Of a DNA stretch of 55,344 nt, positions 7,055 through 15,616 are shown one piece after another. Each line of letters starts with the position of its first letter. Position 1 is the first letter of the stretch. Under the pieces are notes generated by a model. It was not told where the DNA came from and searched no databases. It saw only the letters and a list, made by a program, of their open reading frames with translations. The stretch is from assembly GCA_002498845.1 (NCBI GenBank), contig DAJC01000039.1, forward strand, positions 1 through 55,344, given 5' to 3'. Both the position numbers and the translations under genes were made by a program. Source of the DNA: Thermoplasmatales archaeon UBA509. GTDB taxonomy: Archaea > Thermoplasmatota > Thermoplasmata > Thermoplasmatales > Thermoplasmataceae.

Positions 7055-7453
7055 ATTATTATTTTTTCCAATATTATAGATGAGATTGTTTCATTGTACC
7101 CTATTTATCTTGTTTGTCAGAAATATTAATCAATCCTGAAAGAGATGTAATACCTACCGATTATCCAGCACAATACAGATATTTAGTAACCATTTAGTAT
7201 TAACTTAAAATTTTAATCAAATCCGAACAGGTCCACTCTGGCTATAACTGAATTTGCTTATAGGTAAAAGCATAGACTGAACGCAGGCTTTTCCTTTGAA
7301 CGTGTTAGTGATTCAAAATAGAATTTATAAAGCGTGATTTAAGGAAATCAGGTTACTTGAGGTCGATTTATATTCCATATAATTCAATGACGAGTCTTAA
7401 TGTACTATATTAGAGGGTATAAATCATTATACACAAAATATAGATAGCACATA
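7055..7453. other. gene-free stretch containing border repeat d
   Basis: Lies between divergent modules (vapBC on minus, RHH-mazF on plus). No gene seen. It contains repeat copy d (7197-7240) and, near 7418-7425, a TATAAATC box about 30 nt before the GTG start at 7454. Confidence 0.5.
7197..7240 (+). repeat. cassette-border repeat, copy d
   Basis: GTATTAACTTAAAATTTTA, ATCAAATCC, GAACAGGTCCACTCTG. It matches the consensus at nearly all fixed positions. It is followed by a plus-strand module, so the repeat orientation is constant even where gene orientation is not. Confidence 0.65.
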
Positions 7454-7678
7454 GTGTCAAGATCAGGCATAACAACAATTCAACTGGATAGGTCGGTTGT
7501 AGATGAGCTTAAAAAGTTTAAAAGATATCAGCGGGAGACCTATAGTGAGATAATTCTCAATCTTATAGAAAGTGTGAGAGAGAATGGTGAGTTTGAAACA
7601 TTTGTGCAGAAGGCTCAGGAAGAGAGGATGAAAGAGCTATGGGGAGAAGGCGGCTACTCAGGGTGGGAACATGCCTGA
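7454..7678 (+). CDS. ribbon-helix-helix antitoxin of a MazF module
   Basis: Encodes 74 residues from GTG 7454. The N-terminal strand and helix (GITTIQLDRSVVDELKKFKRYQRETYSEIILNLIESV) match ribbon-helix-helix antitoxins; the rest (FETFVQKAQEERMKELWGEGGYSGW) is a toxin-binding-like tail. Its stop overlaps the toxin start by 8 nt (ATGCCTGA). A TATAAATC box about 30 nt upstream fits leaderless expression. The antitoxin frame is intact while the toxin is frameshifted. It is the only module in the island encoded on the plus strand. Confidence 0.7.
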   Translation: MSRSGITTIQLDRSVVDELKKFKRYQRETYSEIILNLIESVRENGEFETFVQKAQEERMKELWGEGGYSGWEHA

Positions 7679-7984
7679 GCCTGGAGATGTCATATTAACA
7701 AGAGTAAAATTCACTGATTCAGATGACTTTAAAATTCGGCCTGCACCTCATATTATTCGAGGAACTTGGCAACATTGTCATTGCCGGGATAACAACCAAC
7801 ACCAGGATGAGTGGCATAAGTATATTGAAAAGTGAAGGAGCTGCCCAGGATAGTGTGATTAAATTACACTTTTACCATTACAAAGGAGGCCATAATCAAA
7901 ACGGTATTTCGATTGAGCACTGAAAAAAGGAATTTGGTTTTTGATGAACTCACCAAGAAGCTTTCCCTCCTTAAGCCGCTATAA
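7671..7984 (+). pseudogene. broken MazF/PemK-type toxin
   Basis: From ATG 7671 the frame reads MPEPGDVILTRVKFTDSDDF-KIRPA, the canonical MazF/PemK start. An extra C near 7745 shifts the frame to LILFEELGNIVIAGITTNTR; a second shift near 7860 is needed to reach TFTITKEAIIKTVFRLSTE and VFDELTKKLSLLKPL before TAA 7982-7984. Joined, these segments cover a complete MazF (about 105 residues). Two frameshifts make it inactive. MazF enzymes are sequence-specific endoribonucleases. Confidence 0.75.
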
Positions 7985-8191
7985 TAGATTCCCACTCTAC
8001 TATAATGACTCTTATCATCTAACTTCACCTATCCTACTTATATCAGACTATTTGTACAATTTACACGTATATCTGCAAATAATTGCATTATCGCCATCGA
8101 TCGAGAAATCGGCGTGAGGTATGAAAGGTAGTGTTCACCTAAAACATTAAACAGTACGTTTCGGATTCACAGTATGAAGGATATGTTTTGA

Positions 8192-8638
8192 CTAAGAAAT
8201 TGCTATTGTAATTAACTCCTTTAACCTCTTACAAACTTCATAGTTCCACTCAACTACCGCGAATGCGTTAGGCCATATGGTCCCGTTATCAAGGTTCGCT
8301 TTACCACTAAAACCAACGGTGGCATATCTCGTTTTAAACTTACGTCTTTCCTGAAAAAACAAAAGAACTGAACCATTTTTCTCGTAGGCTGGCATACCGT
8401 ACCATGTTCGCGGAGTAAGTCTTGCATCTATCTCCTTAATTAAAGCATGCAAGTTTGTTGCAATTGTTCGATCGGGTTCACCCATTTCTGAAAACTTTAA
8501 TAGTACCTCTTTTTCAGAATCCTCAAGATTCGGTTTAGATACCTTCTTTCTGATTGAAGCCAGCTCCTTTGCTCTCTCTGCCATAGCCAATTTTTCTTCA
8601 TCCGTGAAGCCAGCGTTGACCTTGTCCTTTTTTGCCAT
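8192..8638 (-). CDS. DUF1801/YdhG-like protein
   Basis: Encodes 148 residues. The N-terminal quarter is a charged helix (AMAERAKELASIRKK); the rest contains the family hallmark PRTWYGMPAYEKNGSVLLFF and KFKTRYATVGFSGKANLDNGTIWPNAFAV, typical of DUF1801/YdhG proteins often annotated as iron chaperones. Those assignments are weak, so I give no function. Full length and intact. It lies in the repeat-bounded island between copies d and e, 3' to the broken mazF module, probably as a passenger gene. Confidence 0.65.
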   Translation of the reverse strand: MAKKDKVNAGFTDEEKLAMAERAKELASIRKKVSKPNLEDSEKEVLLKFSEMGEPDRTIATNLHALIKEIDARLTPRTWYGMPAYEKNGSVLLFFQERRKFKTRYATVGFSGKANLDNGTIWPNAFAVVEWNYEVCKRLKELITIAIS

Positions 8639-8703
8639 AGAATCTTCTATTTATAAATTGCACAAATATACAAGATCATTCCGTTCTTATGTCTTAAATT
8701 ACG

Positions 8704-8747
8704 GTATTCGCTTAAATCGCTAAGCAAATAATGACTGGCCCATAGTT
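8704..8747 (+). repeat. cassette-border repeat, copy e
   Basis: GTATTCGCTTAAATCGCTA, AGCAAATAA, TGACTGGCCCATAGTT. It lies 49 bp beyond the stop codon of the second vapC (minus strand). Confidence 0.6.
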
Positions 8748-8795
8748 GCGATCATGCACAATTATCTCGTTAAAAAATCAGTAATAATGGACTAG

Positions 8796-9179
8796 TTACA
8801 GATCCAGGCTTTTTCGCGTTGTAACTTTCAAGCTTGCAATCTTATGCAGTTTCAAGTCGTCAGTTACAAAATCGTATCCCGATTCGATAGCAGATACGAG
8901 ATATGATGAATCGTAGAATGTCAGACCCTCCTCTAATGACAAACTCAACACAGAAGCTGGTGGTGACACGATCTGCTCCATTGAATCAATCAATTCAAAT
9001 AGAACAGTGCCAGATTCCATTGCTTCTTCCTTTGAAATTCTATTTCTTATTTTATGACTCTTCCAAAGAATGTTCCCTATCTCGTACTTGGCAAGAGGAT
9101 TCGTGGCCCCGTTTGTGAGTGCACTGTACTTACCACTTTGAAAGAGGTTGAAAATTGCGGAAGCGTCCAGCAGGTTCAT
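8796..9179 (-). CDS. vapC: VapC toxin (PIN-domain ribonuclease), second copy
   Basis: Encodes 127 residues. It begins MNLLDASAIFNLF (catalytic Asp5), with KYEIGNILWKS (Glu), LTFYDSSYLVSAIESG (Asp) and FVTDDLKLHKIA (Asp) completing the PIN acidic quartet. The ATG overlaps the antitoxin stop by 4 nt. It is quite different from the vapC at 6418, so this is not a recent duplication. The frame is intact and likely encodes an active RNase. Confidence 0.85.
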   Translation of the reverse strand: MNLLDASAIFNLFQSGKYSALTNGATNPLAKYEIGNILWKSHKIRNRISKEEAMESGTVLFELIDSMEQIVSPPASVLSLSLEEGLTFYDSSYLVSAIESGYDFVTDDLKLHKIASLKVTTRKSLDL

Positions 9180-9403
9180 CTTTCCCTGTCTTCCCTGAGG
9201 TCTGAAACTACTTCATCTAACTTTAATTTAGAGATTATAGGTGCTACCCTTTTCATTTTCTCAATTAGATCTTTACTTCTGGCTTTCCTGATTTCCTCCT
9301 GAACTGCCTTTCTAATAATTGCTGTTGGATTCAGTCCAAGTTTCTTTAACTCCTCTCTCTCTTCTTCTGATATCTTTGCAGAAACTGTGGTATACGTTTT
9401 CAT
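9176..9403 (-). CDS. vapB: VapB-type antitoxin, second copy
   Basis: Encodes 75 residues: TTVSAKISEEEREELKKLGLNPTAIIRKAVQEEIRKA is a ribbon-helix-helix-like segment, followed by a basic-to-acidic tail ending in VVSDLREDRER. It overlaps its vapC by 4 nt. On the coding strand ATTTTAAAATAAG (about 9420-9432) provides a box A about 25 nt upstream of the ATG. It is likely an autoregulating antitoxin for the PIN toxin downstream. Confidence 0.75.
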   Translation of the reverse strand: MKTYTTVSAKISEEEREELKKLGLNPTAIIRKAVQEEIRKARSKDLIEKMKRVAPIISKLKLDEVVSDLREDRER

Positions 9404-9615
9404 ACTATATAATAGACTACGCTTATTTTAAAATTATGTATTGCAATTTGTAATCCAAAGTGAAAAAAAATGGAATTCCTAGAGGCGAGAGACCTTTACA
9501 TCTGCTAGAACTGCTATACACATCACCTTCGTATTCGTTCAATTCTCCTAATCAGATCTGCATAGACCCTATTCTGGGCATGGCAACACGTTATAAGATG
9601 TGTCTGTTTTGAATC

Positions 9616-10068
9616 TTAAGTCCGCCCAATCTGGATATTGCATCCTATGAAATATAAACTGATTGCGGAAACTATCAGAACGCTGACAGCACTCATAGCC
9701 ATTCCTATGGACCAACCGAAGAATTGTCCGGACATCAAGAAGAGTATTCCATTTGTTATTGCTCCTACGACTCCAGCAAAAATGACGATTGCACATATTC
9801 TCAAGGACAAGAACTGAGTTTTATAAGAAAGGAAAAGAATTGCAAATGAAGTAACAAGAATGGCGAATCCAGTGACAATATGAGCAAGTATGAAACCAAA
9901 GTGATTTCCAAAATACGCTAGGGACTGAACTGCCCCAAGATATTTTACCGGAATGTTTACCTCAAGATTGATCGTCATACCCAGCCATAACTGTGTGTAA
10001 ACGCCGGTCAAGATTTGTGCAAAATCGCCAGGATAAAATTGATCCACCCCATATAACTTTTCACTCAT
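9616..10068 (-). CDS. four-span membrane protein at the edge of an IS21 remnant
   Basis: Encodes 150 residues from ATG 10068 (a GTG at 10077 is also in frame). Four hydrophobic helices are visible (about 50-70, 75-93, 98-120, 125-145). The first ~30 residues (YGVDQFYPGDFAQILTGVYT) are soluble-looking and aromatic. No cofactor-binding residues are evident and I do not recognise the family. Its start overlaps the end of the broken istB frame, showing that the IS remnant abuts or was truncated against this gene, whose own promoter may have been displaced. Confidence 0.5.
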   Translation of the reverse strand: MSEKLYGVDQFYPGDFAQILTGVYTQLWLGMTINLEVNIPVKYLGAVQSLAYFGNHFGFILAHIVTGFAILVTSFAILFLSYKTQFLSLRICAIVIFAGVVGAITNGILFLMSGQFFGWSIGMAMSAVSVLIVSAISLYFIGCNIQIGRT

Positions 10069-10658
10069 TCTTTTCACGTCTTCTTTCTGTCTGTAAAGAA
10101 TTCTTTCTCCTGTCCTTCAGCCTGTATGATTCACCCTTGATGTTTATGACAGTGCAGTGGTGCAGTATCCTGTCAAGGACTGCAGAAGCCATCACTGAAT
10201 CTCCAAGTATTTCGCCCCATTCGCTGAAAGATTTGTTGCTTGTGTATATCGTGGATCTCTTCTCATACCTGGATGAAACAAACTGGAAGAACAGGTTGGA
10301 TTCCTCCCCTGTCAGTGGCAGGTATCCGATCTCGTCCACTATCATGAGCCTGAACCTGGAATATGTCTTTATCCTGTATTCCAGTCTCTTCAGATCATAG
10401 TCTCTCTTAAGTGTCTGCACCAGTTTCATGGCTGATATGTAATATACCGGAATATCTGACATGATTGCACGCATTCCAAGTGCCACCGATAGGTGTGTCT
10501 TCCCCACGCCTGGTGGTCCCAGGAATACAACATTCTCTGTGTTGTGCATGAACCTCATGGTCATGGGATGTTTCAAGGTACGAATCAATGGTGTTCTCAA
10601 TGGTGGTCAGGCCAAGCTTTGAAAGATACTCATGCACTCTCTGGTATGAATCCATCAA
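10061..10658 (-). pseudogene. istB: broken istB (IS21 helper ATPase)
   Basis: The N-terminal part (MDSYQRVHEYLSKLGL) lies in one frame and the ATPase part in another, beginning near MTMRFMHNTENVVFLG with Walker A GPPGVGKTH and Walker B LMIVDEIGYLP. Compared with the usual ~250 residues of IstB, about 50 residues between SYLE and MRFM are missing and the frame changes there, so a deletion has fused the two parts out of frame. The C-terminal ~13 residues after SYRLKDRRK look like readthrough into flanking DNA. IstB stimulates IS21 transposition; this copy is inactive. Confidence 0.8.
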
Positions 10659-11817
10659 GCCACCTCCTCGTATCTCTTCAGGTCGCGTGTTTCCACCATC
10701 TGCCCGTATATTGCAGAATTCTCCTCCTTCACTGCTTTCAGAAGGCCTTCAAAATGTTCCTTATTCCTTGATATCCTTCCTGTTCCCGTGAGAATGGCAT
10801 GATCAGCAACAATGGTGGAATCGATCTCTATTTTCACAAGTGCCGATTCCTCAATGATCCTGCATTCCCTTCCGGCATGTTTCCAGGGAACGGAATACCT
10901 GTTCCCCTTATAGGAAACATAGCAGTCCCTTGAGACCTTCCTGATCTCCTACTTCCTTGTCATGTATGCCGGTACTGTCGACAGGGGGTTGAGCTTCTCA
11001 TCCTTCAGCCTCTCTAAAGGTATTTCATGTGTTGTTCCATGTACCTGGGCATTTATGTCTGATAGGGATTCAAATGATCTGCCTGCCCAGAAGTTGTTTC
11101 TCACATACTTTGTTGTGTTCTCGATCTTCCCCTTTGTCTCGGCCTGTATGGATAACATAAGCGGATCACGATGCCATAATATTCGGCGAAATCCATGAAT
11201 TTCGGGTTGAACCTGGATTCTGAGGCTTTCAGTTTTCTGTCGATGACAACCTGCTTCATGTTGTCATACAGTATCGTGTCTGTGAATCCTCCATAGAATG
11301 AGAATGCATTCAGGTGCATCCTTATGATATTCTCAGTGGATATGTCAGTGGTGAATTCCACATACCGCATACGGGAATATCCCAGTATCATGGAGAAGGC
11401 ATACAGCTTCCTTCTCTTTCCGTCCATGTCAATATGGCCGAACTCACCGAAATCAACCTGTGACTGTTTCCCCGGATCTGTCTCATAGCGGTATACTGCC
11501 TGTATCCTGCGATCCTTTCTGAGGTCATGGCAGTACTCCTTCAGTATTGTGTATCCGCCATGGTATCCCATCTTCCTGATCTCCTCAAGTATCCTGACAG
11601 CTGAAAGGTTGTGTTCATCTATGAGTGCACGTATCCTGTCTCTGTACGGATCAAGCTTTGATCCCCTCTTCCTTTGCCTGTGGTTCGCCAGTCTGGTTGT
11701 CCTCAGCAGTTTACTGACTTTGTTCCTTGATATGCCGAGGTCCCTTGCGATCTCCCTGTTGCTCATTCCCCTATCCTTCATGTTCCTGATCATTCTCCAC
11801 ACCTCCAAACGGTACAA
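10655..11817 (-). pseudogene. istA: broken istA (IS21 DDE transposase)
   Basis: The N-terminus has a helix-turn-helix (MSNREIARDLGISRNKVSKLL), then the DDE core with VDFGEFG (first Asp) and TILYDN (second Asp). After CYPYRP the frame shifts; the continuation TKGKIENTTKY with the catalytic Glu is in another frame. A further in-frame TAG follows YMTRK (about 10950), after which VSRDCYVSYKGNRYSVPW and the C-terminal part run to 10655. So there is one frameshift and one nonsense codon. IS21 IstA is normally about 390-500 residues. Confidence 0.8.
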
Positions 11818-11916
11818 TTCAGACCCTCTTCCAAATGAGGAAATGGATCAGAATTAAACCGGCGATCTGGATCACTTTTATTCCGGCGAAAATGCACAAA
11901 AATCAACCGGCGATTA

Positions 11917-12043
11917 CAAAGGACAGCCCTTCTTGCTCTGTGATTTGATCAATCTGTCCAGAAGCTCGGAAACTCTCGTTATCCTTTATGAATGCTTTTA
12001 ATTCATCGTACACTGACTTTTTGATGATGATGGTTTTTGGCAA
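11917..12043 (-). pseudogene. vapB: vapB remnant cut by the IS21 element
   Basis: From TTG 12043 the minus strand reads PKTIIIKKSVYDELKAFI, then DNESF, a frameshift, and ELLDRLIKSQSKKG, closely matching the intact VapB at 6819-7031. Homology ends at the IS21 border near 11917, and no matching vapC follows at the other side of the element. The upstream 18-bp inverted repeat is retained. Confidence 0.7.
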
Positions 12044-12403
12044 ACATATGTTTTTGTTTAAACATCATATAACTTTTCACAAAACCAACAGCAAGATTGC
12101 TTCGTTATTCTGCCTATTCAATGCGTTCATTTAAAACCTCAGTCAAATCCCGACAGGCCCATTTGTGTAAATGGCAGGTGAATTCTGTCCAGTTACGTTT
12201 TCTCATCTTTTGGCGCAGAAACTTACAGGTGAAGAGACATAATACATCTGACCTTTAAAACAGGAAGTTTCAATAAACTTCTTAGAGATTGCTTTTGCTC
12301 TTAGCTGTTCATCAACTTTTACTGGTGATACGGCTACCTCTGTCCTCAATTTACTCCCACTCGTTTACACTATATTAATATGGAGTTATTCTATTGAAAT
12401 GAA
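12044..12403. other. gene-free stretch: vapB operator, border repeat f, helicase promoter
   Basis: ATGTTTTTGTTTAAACAT at 12048-12065 (arms ATGTTT/AAACAT) is the counterpart of the 7037-7054 operator. Repeat copy f lies at 12123-12166. Near 12370-12381, ACTATATTAATA is a box A about 27-30 nt before the GTG start of the helicase gene. No gene is seen. Confidence 0.5.
12123..12166 (+). repeat. cassette-border repeat, copy f
   Basis: GCGTTCATTTAAAACCTC, AGTCAAATCCCG, ACAGGCCCATTTGTG. It is the rightmost copy and marks the boundary between the toxin-antitoxin island and the 12.4 kb helicase gene. Confidence 0.6.
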
Positions 12404-15400
12404 GTGCTTAAACCCGGAATCTATGAACAAGTAATCAACCATCTAATACATGATGAAATCGAATCACAGAGTGCAAAAATCATAAATAAAGCAAAAATAG
12501 AAGGAGAAGAGGCCTCGAGAATGCTGGCCTCCTATGTGGCTGAAACCATTGAAAAATATCTTGAGGTCCTGAGAGAAAAAGGCGCGGGCATCAGCGACCT
12601 TGTTTCTGTGCTGAACAGATCACTCGAATCCATGAATCTCCAGAAGAATGGGCTTAAAATGGATGAGTTCCTGATTCATGAGCTAGGAGAGAAATTACTG
12701 TCCGTTACAGAAAGGATCTCTGAGGCCGACGGAACACCAGAGAATCATGCAATTGTAAGGCCAGAATCGTCCATCTCCAGGAGTTCCATTTTCACGGGAT
12801 CTCTTGGTGAGCCCAGCCTTTATTCAGAGCTGAAAAGGGAGATACGGTCCTGCGATTCCGTGGATATGCTTGTTTCCTTTATAAGGTGGAGCGGTCTGCG
12901 GCTTATTATTGATGACCTCAGAGATTTCACAACCCGGGGAGGAAAGTTGAGGGTAATAACAACCTCATACATGGGTGCAACAGACATAAAGGCCGTGGAA
13001 GAGATCAGCAGACTCCCAAATACAGAGATTAGAATTTCCTATGACACCCAGAGAACAAGGCTGCATGCCAAAACTTATATATTTAAAAGAGAAAATGGCT
13101 TTTCAACAGCCTACGTGGGATCATCAAATCTTTCCAATGCCGCGGTGTCCAGTGGGCTGGAGTGGAACGTTAAGGTTACTGAGAAGGACATGGCCAGCAC
13201 CATGCAGAAGGTCAATGCGACATTTGAAACCTATTGGAACTCAAAGGATTTTGAACCGTACGGTCCTGAAGACCGATCAAGATTCATCAGGGCAATAGAC
13301 GCGGAAAAGGGCAGAGAATCAGGAACTGCTGCTCCATTCCTTTTTGAAATACATCCATACACATATCAGATGGAGATCCTGGAGAAACTGGAAGCTGAGA
13401 GGCTGGTGCACAACAATTACAGGAATCTCGTGGTTGCTGCAACCGGCACAGGAAAAACGGTCATATCCGCATTTGATTATAGAAAATTCCGCAGTGAAGT
13501 GAAAAATGGGAGGCACCGGCTCCTTTTTGTGGCACACCGTGAGGAGATTCTCAGACAGAGCATTGATTGTTTCCGTGGAATTCTCAGGGATTATAATTTC
13601 GGAGAACTGATGGTGGGGAATTTCAAACCATCCAGCCTGGAACATCTTTTCGTAAGTATCCAGTCATTCAATTCACAGGAGCTGTTCCGCCAGGCAGACC
13701 CATATTATTATGATTATATAGTGATAGACGAATTTCACCATGCGGCTTCAGCAAGCTACCAGAAGCTTCTAGAATATTATCATCCGAAGGTCCTCATGGG
13801 ACTTACAGCAACACCGGAACGTATGGATGGCAGAAATATACTTGGCTATTTCGGGAACCGCATCTCTGCGGAAATCAGATTGCCGGAAGCCATTGACAGA
13901 AAGCTGCTGAGCCCTTTCCAGTATTTTGTCATAACTGATCCTGTGAGCCTCCAGGAACTGCACTGGACAAGGGGAGGCTATGACAGCTCTGAGATTGAAA
14001 AACTCTACACTGATGAAAATGGGTGGGGGATTACACGTGCAACACTCATAATTGATTCTGTGATGAAATACATCTCAGATATAAGGACCGTCAGGGGTCT
14101 TGGGTTCTGTGTCTCCAAAGTTCATGCTGCCTTCATGGCCAGGCAGTTCAATGAAGCAGGAATTGCCTCAATGACACTGACTTCAGATTCATCTGATGAT
14201 GAGAGGTTCACCGCCAGAAAGGCTCTAACATCAGGGAAAATCAGGTTTATTTTTGTTGTGGACATTTACAATGAGGGAGTGGACATTCCTGAGATAAACA
14301 CAATTCTTTTCCTCAGGCCCACGGAAAGTCTGACCGTTTTCTTGCAGCAGCTTGGGCGTGGCCTCAGGATCACCGAAGACAAAGAATGCCTGACTGTTCT
14401 GGATTTTGTTGGGCAGGCAAACCACAGGTATGATTTTGAATCCAAGTTCAAGGCCCTCTTAGGCAAGAGTAGCAGGGGTATTGTAAATGAGATAAAGAAC
14501 GGATTTCCTGGAGTCCCAACAGGCTGCTATATTCAACTTGAGCGAAGGGCCACAGAATTTATACTGAAGAATATAAAGGAATCCATCGGCACACTTTCCG
14601 GTATGATATCAAGGATTTCATCATTCCATGATAGCACGTCACTGGATCTTTCGCTGGAAAATTTTCTCAGTTACTATCACATGGATATCCGTGAAATTTA
14701 TGGAAGGTACAGTTTCTACAGACTTAAGGAAAGGGCTGGCATAATTGAAGATTTTAATGAGCCACTGGAAAAGGTCATGACCAAGGCTTTCTCGCGCATA
14801 TGTTCAATAAATTCAAGGAAGTGGCTTGAGTTTCTCATCAGCGCTCTTGATGATCTGGATTCTCTCGACGTAGAGAAGCTTGAACCTGAGAAATACAGGA
14901 TGCTCATGATGTTTCACTTCACAGTATGGCAGAAAAGCCCCGGGATGTGTGGATTCACTGACGTAATGGACGGGCTCATTAAGATAAGGGACAACAGCAA
15001 CATGTTTGCTGAGTTACTGGAAATCCTCCGGTACAACCTCAACAGCATTGACTTTGTGGATGAGCCTGTCGACCTTGGATTTGAATCGCCACTGTATCTC
15101 CACTGCAACTATACCAGAGACCAGATTCTTGTGGCCTTTGATTATCTGACGCCTGGAAATGTCAGGGAAGGAGTGAAATACATTCCAGACAAGAAAATTG
15201 ACCTGCTGTTCATCACCCTGAACAAATCGGAAGAGCACTACTCTCCGTCCACCATGTACAGGGATTATTCCATAAGCGATTCGCTATTTCACTGGCAGAG
15301 CCAGAGCACAACTTCAGAAGATTCAGCTACGGGGCAGAGGTATGTGAACCACAGCAGGAACGGTGGAAAGATTGTTCTCTTTGTGCGGGAAAACCGGGAA

Positions 15401-15550
15401 GATATGGCAGGTGCCTCTCCATATACGTTTCTTGGAACTGCCAGTTACCTGAGCCACACCGGAAGCAGGCCAATGAATGTTGTGTGGAAGCTTGACAGAC
15501 CAATTCCAGCAAGATTTCTTGCATACACCAACGTCATGGTGCCGGCCTGA
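12404..15550 (+). CDS. PLD-nuclease/SF2 helicase/DUF3427 protein
   Basis: Encodes 1048 residues from GTG 12404. The order is: an N-terminal helical region (1-110), a phospholipase-D-like domain with HAKTYIF (His about 221, Lys 223) and SSNLS (about 240-244), a superfamily 2 helicase with Walker A ATGTGKT (about 345-351), DEFHHA (about 442) and QQLGRGLR motif VI (about 648), and a C-terminal DUF3427 region (about 930-1045, including FHWQSQSTTSEDS). This composition is known from bacterial and archaeal helicases found in defence islands and among mobile genes; a role in nucleic-acid cleavage and remodelling follows from the domains. It has its own box A and sits just outside the toxin-antitoxin island. 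No partner gene is adjacent. Confidence 0.85.
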   Translation: MLKPGIYEQVINHLIHDEIESQSAKIINKAKIEGEEASRMLASYVAETIEKYLEVLREKGAGISDLVSVLNRSLESMNLQKNGLKMDEFLIHELGEKLLSVTERISEADGTPENHAIVRPESSISRSSIFTGSLGEPSLYSELKREIRSCDSVDMLVSFIRWSGLRLIIDDLRDFTTRGGKLRVITTSYMGATDIKAVEEISRLPNTEIRISYDTQRTRLHAKTYIFKRENGFSTAYVGSSNLSNAAVSSGLEWNVKVTEKDMASTMQKVNATFETYWNSKDFEPYGPEDRSRFIRAIDAEKGRESGTAAPFLFEIHPYTYQMEILEKLEAERLVHNNYRNLVVAATGTGKTVISAFDYRKFRSEVKNGRHRLLFVAHREEILRQSIDCFRGILRDYNFGELMVGNFKPSSLEHLFVSIQSFNSQELFRQADPYYYDYIVIDEFHHAASASYQKLLEYYHPKVLMGLTATPERMDGRNILGYFGNRISAEIRLPEAIDRKLLSPFQYFVITDPVSLQELHWTRGGYDSSEIEKLYTDENGWGITRATLIIDSVMKYISDIRTVRGLGFCVSKVHAAFMARQFNEAGIASMTLTSDSSDDERFTARKALTSGKIRFIFVVDIYNEGVDIPEINTILFLRPTESLTVFLQQLGRGLRITEDKECLTVLDFVGQANHRYDFESKFKALLGKSSRGIVNEIKNGFPGVPTGCYIQLERRATEFILKNIKESIGTLSGMISRISSFHDSTSLDLSLENFLSYYHMDIREIYGRYSFYRLKERAGIIEDFNEPLEKVMTKAFSRICSINSRKWLEFLISALDDLDSLDVEKLEPEKYRMLMMFHFTVWQKSPGMCGFTDVMDGLIKIRDNSNMFAELLEILRYNLNSIDFVDEPVDLGFESPLYLHCNYTRDQILVAFDYLTPGNVREGVKYIPDKKIDLLFITLNKSEEHYSPSTMYRDYSISDSLFHWQSQSTTSEDSATGQRYVNHSRNGGKIVLFVRENREDMAGASPYTFLGTASYLSHTGSRPMNVVWKLDRPIPARFLAYTNVMVPA

Positions 15551-15616
15551 CACAGGCCAGAACTGGTCAAGAGATGTTGTGTAAGCTAACACTGTAAAGA
15601 TTAATGGCTGCTTACC

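Larger units (their letters stand above)
10061..11916 (-). mobile_element. decayed IS21-family insertion sequence
   Basis: Contains istA and istB remnants in the standard order, both broken. At the istA end, AACCGGCGAT occurs at 11857-11866 and 11905-11914 with a shorter CCGGCGA at 11883-11889, resembling the multiple terminal transposase-binding repeats of IS21 elements. The right border falls at about 11915, inside a vapB-like gene. I see no matching terminal repeats at the istB end, so the left end is probably lost. The element should be immobile by itself. Confidence 0.75.

Noticed and set aside
4265..12166. CRISPR array formed by the six ~44-bp repeats
   Set aside because: Spacing is about 0.8-1.5 kb with genes between copies, not 30-40 bp, and the copies diverge.
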